A stretch of DNA of 64,000 nucleotides from Actinopolymorpha pittospori (lineage in GTDB: Bacteria; Actinomycetota; Actinomycetes; Propionibacteriales; Actinopolymorphaceae): assembly GCF_014873875.1 (NCBI RefSeq), contig NZ_JADBEM010000001.1:6758001-6822000 (forward strand), written 5' to 3'. The notes under the pieces are model-generated. The model had not been told where the DNA came from. It did not search any database and was given only the letters and a program-made list of their open reading frames with translations. The translations under genes and the position numbers were made by a program. The stretch's first letter is position 1. The number at the start of each line of letters is the position of its first letter. Of this stretch, positions 48,843 through 56,314 are shown piece after piece.

Positions 48843-51770
48843 TTATCGCAGCGGAGCACCGGGTTCGTCGTCGGTGAGCAGGTGGTCGACGAGGAAGAGC
48901 CGCGACCCGCCGTAGCGCAGCCGCATGAGGTAGGCGAGCACACCGGACAGCCCGACGTTGTAGTCGGCGACGACCGAGGTCAGCGTCTCGTCGGGGACCA
49001 GTGCGCGACCCTCGCGCCGGCAGTGTCGTACGGCCAGCAGCGGCACCAGGTCCTCGGCCCACGCGCGGTAGGTCGGGTCGGCCAGGATCTCGGCGGCGTC
49101 GAGGAGGTATTCGCCGTCACCGGCGAGGCCGTGGCAGGCCGAGGGGGAGGACCGCCAGCGCGCGCGGTAGACCGCGCCGGCCGCCGCCCGGGCGTACTCG
49201 CCGAACCGTTGTTCGCCGGTGACGGCGAGCAGCCTGAGCAGGAAGGTGCCGACGCCGGAGGATCCGCTGCACCAGTGCGGGAGGCGGTTCGCGTCCTCCG
49301 GGCCGACCGGCCACCAGGCCGCACCGTCCTCGTCGACTCGTGCGGCCCGGCAGAGCGTGTAGCCGGCCTCCGCGGCGAGTTCGACGTAGGCCGGTTCATC
49401 CAGGGCGGTGCCGAGCGCGAGCAGGGCGTAGCCGATGCCGGCGACACCGTGCGCGAACCCGTAGTGGTAACCGCCCGCGAGCTCCGACCCGAACGACGCG
49501 GGGACCGGCCAGGTCGGACCGTACGGTCCGGGTACGGCGGCCGCCCGCAGCGCCCGCCCGCAGGCGAGGGCCCGCTCGCCGAACTGTCCCTCGCGGGCGA
49601 TCAGGGCGCCACCGGCGTCGCCGCCGGCCCGGGCGAGATACAGCTGGGTCAGGGCGGCGCCGGCCAGCCCGTGTGCGATGTCGGCGTTGGGCCAACTGGT
49701 CGGCAGCCGCAGCGCGAGCCGCTCGGCCTGAGCGAGCAGCGGCGGCTCACCGAGCGTGGCGGCGGCGTCAGCCAACACCCAGGCCACACCGGCCCGGCCG
49801 TAGTACAGGCCGGGCAGGGCCCGGTCGCCGCGCTCGCACCGGTCGGACAACCAGGCCGCGGCCTTGCGTGCAGCAGCGTCGAGACTCATCGACGCCACGT
49901 CGAAGGCGGCACCGTTGGCGTGGGCACGCAGCAGGACGGAGAGGACGCCCGCCGCTCCGTGTTGGACGTTGCGGGGGTCGGTCCGGGCGCCGAGGTCGCC
50001 CGAGGGCCACAGCCGCTCGTCGTCGGGGCGCATCGTCGCCAGCAGATGGTCGAGGCCGTCGGCGAGCAACTCCTCCGCGCCCGGCTGGTCGGCGGGAGCG
50101 GCCGGAGCGGCTGAAGCGGACGCACAGGTGGGCGCGAGGGGGTGCCGGCCGGCGAGGAGGGGTTCGAGTGCCGCGAGGTCACCGCGCTCCTCCGGCCGCG
50201 GCGCGAGCAGGGCGGTGATGGCGGGCCGGAGCAGCCGGGCCGTGTCGCCGTAGCGCGCGAGGACCGCCAGCCAGGCGGACAGCCGGTCGCGGACGGGTCG
50301 TCCCTCGTGCCGGCGCGGCTCCGCACCGCTGTCACCTTCGACGGGGAAGCGACCATCGACGGGTCGCGTCGCGGGTTCGCCCAGCCAGTCGAGGAGCCCC
50401 GGATCCTCCGTCCACGGGTCGGCGTCGCGCCTGGCCGAGACGGCGCCCGGCACGTCGGCCGGGAGCAGCGGATCGGCTCCGGTCGCGAGCAGGAACAGCA
50501 GACAGCCCAGGCCGTAGAGGTCCTCGGAGGTGGTGGCAGCGGTGCCGGTTCGCAGGTCGGGTGCGTGGTAGCCCGGCGCGACCGGGCCCGGCCCGGTCTG
50601 CCCGATCGGGGTGGCGGCCGCGGCCGAGGCGAGCCCGAGGGACCCGTCGAGGCCGACCAGGTACTGCGACGGATGCAGGTCGCGCAGCGCGACGCCCGCG
50701 CCATGAGCGGCACCGACCAGCGCGACCAGCCGTCGGGTCATCATCAGCGCGAGGTCGGCCGGCACACCGGCTCCACCGCTCGCGTGCCGGTGCACCCACT
50801 GCCGCAGGGTCTCACCAGCGACGTGATCCTGGACGAGGAACACGTCGCCCGCGGCAGCGAACACCACACGCGGGCGGGCCACCCGCAGGTGGCCGTCCAG
50901 GCGCCGGAGCATCCGCGCCTCGTGCAGCAGCCGGGACCGCGCGTCGGTGCCGGTGAGGTCGGCGTCGGCGTGCGCGCGGGCATGGCGGAGCACGACGTCG
51001 ACCGCGGTGCCCGCGGCCTCCCCGGCCTCGCCACGGCCGCCTTCGTCGATGGCGAGGTAGCTGCCGCCGGTGGCGAGGTGCTCCAGGGCCTGACGTACGA
51101 CATAACGCCGGTGCAGCCGGATCGCCTGGCCCGGGGCGAGTCCGTCGGGGGAGCCGAAGGGGCCGGCGGTCTCCGTGCCGTCCCACGGGCATGGTGCCCA
51201 GGTGGGCGGCGCGAACCACGCCTCGCCCCGGTCGGGGACGGTCGTGCCGTCAGGGGCGAGCAACGGCTGGCGCAACCGGCCGTCGTCGTCGAGCGCCTGG
51301 AACGGGTTGGTTGTGCCCTGGAAGCCACCGAACCGGTAGTGCACCACGCTGCCCGGCCGGACCGGACGCGCGGAGAGCACCCGCGGGCCGGGGATGCCGG
51401 CTGTGCGCGCGAGGAGTTCCTCGGCGATCTGGGCGAGTACGTCGTCGTCGCGCGGGTAGACAGTCAGCACTTTGCCCGAGTCGGCGCGTGGGCACGACCG
51501 GCCTCCGAGCCAGCCGACCAGCGCGACGGAGGGGGCGAAGGTGAACGCGGCCCGGTGGGCGCGCAGCACGGGCACCACCCGCTCGAGCATCGCGGGAACC
51601 GACTTCGGCGTCGCGGACACGTCCAACTGCCAGCCCTGCCGGCGTTCGGCGTGAGTGGCGGGAAGCGCGGTGTGCCACGGTGTTCCGCGCAGGATCCGCC
51701 AGGGGCGTTCGTGGGGGCGATCCAGCAGACGCGAGACCACGGAGGCCAGGTCGTCCCTGTACGGCGTCAC
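48843..51770 (-). CDS. Class III/IV lanthipeptide synthetase-like protein, kinase degenerate
   Basis: A 975-residue protein with the lyase-kinase-cyclase plan of LanKC/LanL. The lyase-like part is at about 20-220 (GWQLDVSATPKSV...GKVLTVYPRDDD...VVHYRFGGF). The kinase-like part is at about 230-540. The LanC-like cyclase is at about 560-960, with glycine-rich repeats and likely zinc ligands Cys834 (HWCSGSSG), Cys879 and His880 (SACHGLAG). In the kinase the nucleotide Lys is Arg262 (VVLRHARAH), the HRDxxxxN loop reads LRDLHPSQ (Asn to Gln369), and the DFG Asp is absent (377-383). It may not phosphorylate. No convincing precursor peptide was found nearby. GTG at 51770 is the likely start. Confidence 0.88.
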   Translation of the reverse strand: MTPYRDDLASVVSRLLDRPHERPWRILRGTPWHTALPATHAERRQGWQLDVSATPKSVPAMLERVVPVLRAHRAAFTFAPSVALVGWLGGRSCPRADSGKVLTVYPRDDDVLAQIAEELLARTAGIPGPRVLSARPVRPGSVVHYRFGGFQGTTNPFQALDDDGRLRQPLLAPDGTTVPDRGEAWFAPPTWAPCPWDGTETAGPFGSPDGLAPGQAIRLHRRYVVRQALEHLATGGSYLAIDEGGRGEAGEAAGTAVDVVLRHARAHADADLTGTDARSRLLHEARMLRRLDGHLRVARPRVVFAAAGDVFLVQDHVAGETLRQWVHRHASGGAGVPADLALMMTRRLVALVGAAHGAGVALRDLHPSQYLVGLDGSLGLASAAAATPIGQTGPGPVAPGYHAPDLRTGTAATTSEDLYGLGCLLFLLATGADPLLPADVPGAVSARRDADPWTEDPGLLDWLGEPATRPVDGRFPVEGDSGAEPRRHEGRPVRDRLSAWLAVLARYGDTARLLRPAITALLAPRPEERGDLAALEPLLAGRHPLAPTCASASAAPAAPADQPGAEELLADGLDHLLATMRPDDERLWPSGDLGARTDPRNVQHGAAGVLSVLLRAHANGAAFDVASMSLDAAARKAAAWLSDRCERGDRALPGLYYGRAGVAWVLADAAATLGEPPLLAQAERLALRLPTSWPNADIAHGLAGAALTQLYLARAGGDAGGALIAREGQFGERALACGRALRAAAVPGPYGPTWPVPASFGSELAGGYHYGFAHGVAGIGYALLALGTALDEPAYVELAAEAGYTLCRAARVDEDGAAWWPVGPEDANRLPHWCSGSSGVGTFLLRLLAVTGEQRFGEYARAAAGAVYRARWRSSPSACHGLAGDGEYLLDAAEILADPTYRAWAEDLVPLLAVRHCRREGRALVPDETLTSVVADYNVGLSGVLAYLMRLRYGGSRLFLVDHLLTDDEPGAPLR

Positions 51771-51985
51771 TCGCTCACGCCTTTCGGTGTCGCTCGCGCA
51801 CCCGAAACCAGATGACCGGCGTCGACGGTGACGACCGGGCAGCGGGCTCGTCGTGGTGGACCGCTCGTGGATTCCCCCTCCACCGCGCGATCACACACAC
51901 ACTTTAGGTGCTCATACGACTACCAACAGCGCGGGGCCAGCGCAAGACTTACAGTGATATTTTTCGCGCATTAGGTAACCGTGAG

Positions 51986-52912
51986 TTACTTTCGCGGAGG
52001 CTGAGAAAGGCCGTGCCGGTCCGCCCAACTCGCCGCCGCCACCCGCGCGACCACGGCGCATCCGGCGGCGTCGTCCAGTTCGGCGCTCACGCACGTGACC
52101 AGGACGTAGGGCTGCGCGTCGGTGGGCAGGACGAGGGCCGCGCTGTGGCGGACGTTGTCGACCCAACCGTTCTTGTGCGCGACCGCGGTGCCCGGCGGAA
52201 GTCCCTGGACGACGTCCGCGGTCATCTCCTGGTCGAGCAGGACCTCCAGCATCTGCGCACACGCGGTCGGCGAAGCCAGTGTGCGGGCCTGCAGCGCCCC
52301 GAGCATGCCGGCCAGGTCGGCGGCCGTGACCAGGTTGGAGCGACCCGCCTCCTGGGCGGCGTAGTCCTGGATGCCGCGGGTCACCACCGAGTGCCGCGCA
52401 CCCGTGGCCGCCCAGGCCGCCGCCGCGGCGGGCAGCCCCACGCGTTCCAGGACGAGATTGGTGGCGAGGTTGCTGGACCGCACGATCATCCGGCGGACCA
52501 GCCAGCGCAGGGAGGCGGCGCGGCCGAGGCGCTCCCACGGCTGCGGATCACTGTCGTAGTCGGCGGTCGCGTGGTAGATGGCACCGTCGCCGACCGCCGA
52601 GGCGAAGTCGTTGTGGACGCGCACCTCCTCATCGAGGTCGAGTGCACCCTCCTCGGCGAGCCGGTACGCCGCCGCCATCACCGCGAGCTTCATCGTGCTG
52701 GCGGCGTTGTGGGTCGCGTCCGGTTCCCGGACGTAGGCCGGTGGCCCACAGGGCGGACCACACCACACCGACACCACGCCGGGCAGGGCAGCGAGGTCGG
52801 CTTCGAGGGCGGACAGCGTTGGTGGGTGACCTGGCAGGTGACCTGGCGAGGCGATCGGCGGGGAAGTCGGCCGGCCGGGGCCCGGTCGCGCCGAGGGTGC
52901 GGGTGCGCTCAT
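51986..52912 (-). CDS. Beta-lactamase class A-like serine hydrolase
   Basis: A 308-residue serine hydrolase of the class A beta-lactamase/transpeptidase fold. Ser72-x-x-Lys75 (AASTMKLAVM) is the nucleophile motif, RSSNLATN replaces SDN, and AHKNGWVDNVRHSAALV stands for the KTG strand. No signal peptide is visible; the N-terminus is Pro/Ala-rich. Similar proteins include cytoplasmic hydrolases and esterases, so beta-lactam resistance should not be assumed. It follows the GntR regulator gene by 4 bases, so the two form an operon. Confidence 0.87.
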   Translation of the reverse strand: MSAPAPSARPGPGRPTSPPIASPGHLPGHPPTLSALEADLAALPGVVSVWCGPPCGPPAYVREPDATHNAASTMKLAVMAAAYRLAEEGALDLDEEVRVHNDFASAVGDGAIYHATADYDSDPQPWERLGRAASLRWLVRRMIVRSSNLATNLVLERVGLPAAAAAWAATGARHSVVTRGIQDYAAQEAGRSNLVTAADLAGMLGALQARTLASPTACAQMLEVLLDQEMTADVVQGLPPGTAVAHKNGWVDNVRHSAALVLPTDAQPYVLVTCVSAELDDAAGCAVVARVAAASWADRHGLSQPPRK

Positions 52913-52916
52913 CGGC

Positions 52917-53303
52917 TCAGTCTGTCTGGTCGAAGACCCGCTGCACCATGGTCAGCGCGGCCCGGGCGTCGACACCGAGGGCGCGGGCTCTCTCGACGTA
53001 GGCCCGGGCGGCGTCCCGGAGCGGGTCGGCCTGCCGGCCGGGGGTCGCGGCGACCACCGTGCCGTGTCGTCGGGCGGTCGCCAGGATCCCCTCCGCCTCG
53101 AGTTCCTTGTAGGCGCGCGCGACCGTGCCCGGTGCGATGCGAAGGTCGGTGGCCAGCTGGCGGATCGCGGGCAGCCGCGCCCCGACCGGCAACTGTCCGG
53201 CCTCGACGAGTTCGAGGATCTGGTCGCGGACCTGCCGCCAGGGTGGCGCGGTGCTGCCGGCGTCGACGGCGATGCGGGCGGCCCACTCGGGTGTCGAACT
53301 CAC
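52917..53303 (-). CDS. GntR-family regulator, YtrA type
   Basis: A 128-residue GntR regulator with a short C-terminal tail, as in the YtrA subgroup. The winged helix is PPWRQVRDQILELVEAGQLPVGARLPAIRQLATDLRIAPGTVARAYKELEAEGILATARRHGTVV. The tail after residue 90 is a short helical dimerisation segment. YtrA-type regulators usually control neighbouring membrane or cell-wall stress genes. The GTG at 53303 is chosen because the protein then begins just before the domain; a much longer open frame runs upstream but is antisense to the beta-mannosidase gene. It is divergent from that gene and leads the operon with the serine hydrolase. Confidence 0.9.
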   Translation of the reverse strand: MSSTPEWAARIAVDAGSTAPPWRQVRDQILELVEAGQLPVGARLPAIRQLATDLRIAPGTVARAYKELEAEGILATARRHGTVVAATPGRQADPLRDAARAYVERARALGVDARAALTMVQRVFDQTD

Positions 53304-53579
53304 CTGTGGCCCTCGCGGTCTGGCATCGGCGTACTCCCTGCTCGTGACGGTCTTCTCCGGACCCGGTTGTCGGGCTGCTCGGCGGACGTGTGCGGTCGTG
53401 CCCGGCCGGCACCCAAGAATGCGCTGGCCGAGATCGGCACGCAAGGCTGGCACACAGGCGTCATCCGGGCGCACGCAGGCGGGAGAACAGGGGCTGCCCG
53501 GTGGTGTGTGGCGGCGAAGCGTACGGGAAAGTAGGCCCGTCGAACGAGCGGGACGTCCGTCCCGGGCAGGAGGAGTCGC

Positions 53580-56096
53580 ATGGGTGAGTGGCGGGATCTG
53601 CACGACGGCTGGGTGCTCTCGGCGGCGGGCGGAACAGACGACGTCCCGGCCGAGGTCGCCGGTGCCGAGGTGGCGGCAACGGTTCCGGGCTGTGTGCACA
53701 CCGACCTGCTCGCCGCCGGCCTGATCCCCGATCCCTATCTCGACCGCAACGAGTACGACCTCGCCTGGATCGGTCGCATGGACTGGCGTTACACCACGAC
53801 GTTCGACTGGGCCCCGGGCGATGACGACCGCGTCGACCTCGTCTGCGAGGGCCTGGACACCGTGGCGAGCATCGAGCTCAACGGCCAGCCGGTCGGCACC
53901 ACCCAGAACATGCACCGGTCCTACCGCTTCGACGTGGCGAGCCTGCTCCGCGAGGGCAGCAACGACCTCGTGGTGACGTTCTCCTCGGCGCTGAGGTACG
54001 CCGAGCAGATGCGGGACAAGCTCGGCAACCTGCCCGGGCCGAACTCCGCCACTCCCGAGCCGTTCAACTTCATCCGCAAGATGGCCTGCAACTTCGGCTG
54101 GGACTGGGGCCCCGTCCTGGTCACGGCCGGCATCTGGAAGCCGATCCGGCTGCACAGCTGGAGCACCGCGCGCCTGGCCCGGGTGCGACCGCTGGTGACG
54201 GTGGAGGAGGGCGTCGGCCGGGTGCGCGTGCTCGCCGACATCGAACGCGTGGAAGGCGAGGACAGCCCGCTGAACCTCGTCGCCTGGCTCGCGGGCGCGA
54301 GGGCCCAGATCGAGGTCGCCGAGGGCGCCCTGTCCGCGGAGCTGGACCTGGAGGTGCGCGACCCTGACCTGTGGTGGCCGCACGGGCACGGTGACCAGCC
54401 GTTGTACGACCTCGAGGTCGCGCTGATCCCGAGTGTGGTCGACGGCGCCGAGGAGGCCCACGAGGACGTCTGGGCGCGGCGTATCGGTTTCCGTCAAGTC
54501 GAACTTGACACCGCTCCGGACGCGGCCGGTGCCGAGGCGGGCTCGGCGTTCACGATCCGCGTCAACGGCGTACCCGTGTTCGCCCGCGGCGCCAACTGGA
54601 TCCCCGACGACTGCTTCCCGACCCGCGTGGACGCCGGTCGTTACCGCGCTCGCCTGCAACAGGCCAAGGACGCCAACATCGACCTGCTCCGCGTGTGGGG
54701 CGGCGGGCTCTATGAGAAGGAGGAGTTCTACCAGGCCGCCGACGAGCTCGGCATCCTTGTCTGGCAGGACTTCCTGTTCGCCTGCGCCTCCTACCCCGAG
54801 GAGTCCCCGATCGGTGAGGAGGTCGAGGCGGAGGCCAGGCAGAACGTCGCCCGCCTGATGCCGCACCCGAGCCTGGTGTTGTGGAACGGCAACAACGAGA
54901 ACATCTGGGGCTGGTTCGACTGGGGTTGGCAGGCGCGCGTCGGTGACCGCACCTGGGGCAAGGGCTACTACCTGCAGGTGCTGCCCGAGGTCGTCGCCCA
55001 GACCGACCCGACCCGCCCCTACTGGCCGGGCAGCCCCTACTCCGGGACGTTCGACATCCACCCGAACGCCGACGAGCACGGCTGCAAGCACGTCTGGGAC
55101 GTGTGGAACCAGCGCGACTACAGCGGCTACCGCGACTACGTGCCGCGCTTCGTCGCGGAGTTCGGCTTCCAGGGTCCACCGACCTGGGCGACGCTGACCC
55201 GTGCCGTCCACGACGAGCCGCTGGCCCCGGACTCGCCTGGGGTGCTGAGCCACCAGAAGGCGACCGAGGGAAACGACAAGCTGGCCCGTGGTCTCGCCCC
55301 GCACTTCCCGGAGCCGGCGACCGTGGAGGACTGGCACTGGATGACCCAGCTCAACCAGGCGCGGGCGCTGACGTTCGGGATCGAACACTTCCGTTCCCAC
55401 CGCGGCCGCTGCATGGGGACCGTGGTCTGGCAGCTCAACGACTGCTGGCCGGTCACGTCCTGGGCGGCGGTCGACGGTGACGCGCGGCGCAAGCCGCTGT
55501 GGTACGCGCTGCGTGACGTCTACGACTCGCGGCTGCTGACGGTCCAGCCGCGGGAGAACGGGCTCGAGGCCATCTTCGTCCACGAGGGCACCGCCGACGA
55601 CAGCTCCACCTGGGCGACCGAGGTGGTCCTCGAACGCCGCAGCTTCGCCGGCGAGGTCTTCGGACACTGGTCGACCTTGGTCGAGGTCGAGGCGGGATCG
55701 ACCGCGTCGGTACGGATTCCGGCCGACGTGGCCACCCCGACCGACCCGCTGAGCGAACTGCTCATCGTCACCGCGGGGGACCGGCGTACGACGTGGTACT
55801 TCGGGGAGGACAAGGACCTCGCCTACCCCGATGCCGACCTCGACGTGGACGTCACCACGCACGGCTCGGAGACGCGGGTACGGGTGACGACGCGGACGCT
55901 GGTGCGCGATCTCGCCGTCTTCGCCGACCGGCTCGACCCGGCCGCCAGCGTCGACGACATGCTCGTGACGCTGCTGCCGGGGGAGTCGCACACGTTCCGG
56001 ATCAGTGGGCTCGGCCGCGAGGTGAGCGCCGAGGAGGTCGGTCGCGCACCCGTGCTCCGCTGCGCCAACGACGTCCGCGCCACGACGTCCGGCTGA
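53580..56096 (+). CDS. Beta-mannosidase (glycoside hydrolase family 2)
   Basis: An 838-residue GH2 enzyme with the usual order of sugar-binding domain (1-190), immunoglobulin-like domain (200-310), TIM barrel (310-610) and C-terminal beta domains. The acid/base Glu lies in LVLWNGNNENIWGW and the nucleophile Glu in PRFVAEFGFQG. CNFGWDWGPVLVTAGIWKPIRL is typical of beta-mannosidases rather than beta-galactosidases. There is no signal peptide, so it should cut imported manno-oligosaccharides in the cytoplasm. The ATG follows AGGAGG six bases upstream. It is divergent from the GntR regulator, which could control it. Confidence 0.95.
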   Translation: MGEWRDLHDGWVLSAAGGTDDVPAEVAGAEVAATVPGCVHTDLLAAGLIPDPYLDRNEYDLAWIGRMDWRYTTTFDWAPGDDDRVDLVCEGLDTVASIELNGQPVGTTQNMHRSYRFDVASLLREGSNDLVVTFSSALRYAEQMRDKLGNLPGPNSATPEPFNFIRKMACNFGWDWGPVLVTAGIWKPIRLHSWSTARLARVRPLVTVEEGVGRVRVLADIERVEGEDSPLNLVAWLAGARAQIEVAEGALSAELDLEVRDPDLWWPHGHGDQPLYDLEVALIPSVVDGAEEAHEDVWARRIGFRQVELDTAPDAAGAEAGSAFTIRVNGVPVFARGANWIPDDCFPTRVDAGRYRARLQQAKDANIDLLRVWGGGLYEKEEFYQAADELGILVWQDFLFACASYPEESPIGEEVEAEARQNVARLMPHPSLVLWNGNNENIWGWFDWGWQARVGDRTWGKGYYLQVLPEVVAQTDPTRPYWPGSPYSGTFDIHPNADEHGCKHVWDVWNQRDYSGYRDYVPRFVAEFGFQGPPTWATLTRAVHDEPLAPDSPGVLSHQKATEGNDKLARGLAPHFPEPATVEDWHWMTQLNQARALTFGIEHFRSHRGRCMGTVVWQLNDCWPVTSWAAVDGDARRKPLWYALRDVYDSRLLTVQPRENGLEAIFVHEGTADDSSTWATEVVLERRSFAGEVFGHWSTLVEVEAGSTASVRIPADVATPTDPLSELLIVTAGDRRTTWYFGEDKDLAYPDADLDVDVTTHGSETRVRVTTRTLVRDLAVFADRLDPAASVDDMLVTLLPGESHTFRISGLGREVSAEEVGRAPVLRCANDVRATTSG

Positions 56097-56122
56097 GCTG
56101 AGCCCACTCTGGGCCTAACTCT

Positions 56123-56150
56123 GGGCCCCACTCGTGGCCCGGAGTGGGCC
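56123..56150 (+). terminator. Hairpin after beta-mannosidase
   Basis: CCCACTC (56127-56133) pairs with GAGTGGG (56142-56148), extended by flanking GGCC bases with one bulge. It lies about 30 bases after the beta-mannosidase stop and probably ends that transcript. Confidence 0.55.
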
Positions 56151-56314
56151 ACTTTGGCCTGAACGTTCCCGGGCGGCGGCCGAGCGAGCCTCGGCCGCCG
56201 CCCCCAGCGCGATCCGCACCATCGCCGCCGACGGGCATTTCGAAGCAGCCTCGGAACCGGATGTGCCGACCTCGCCGTACGGTGAGGGGAGGGGAGCAAG
56301 AGGCTGGGGGTGTC

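Noticed and set aside
51986..52912. Beta-lactam resistance gene
   Set aside because: The fold and SxxK motif fit, but SDN is SSN, KTG is KNG and there is no signal peptide, so a resistance call is not supported.
52917..55991. 1024-codon minus-strand ORF spanning the beta-mannosidase gene
   Set aside because: Only its last 128 codons (GntR regulator) are protein-like; the rest is antisense to a well-supported GH2 enzyme.
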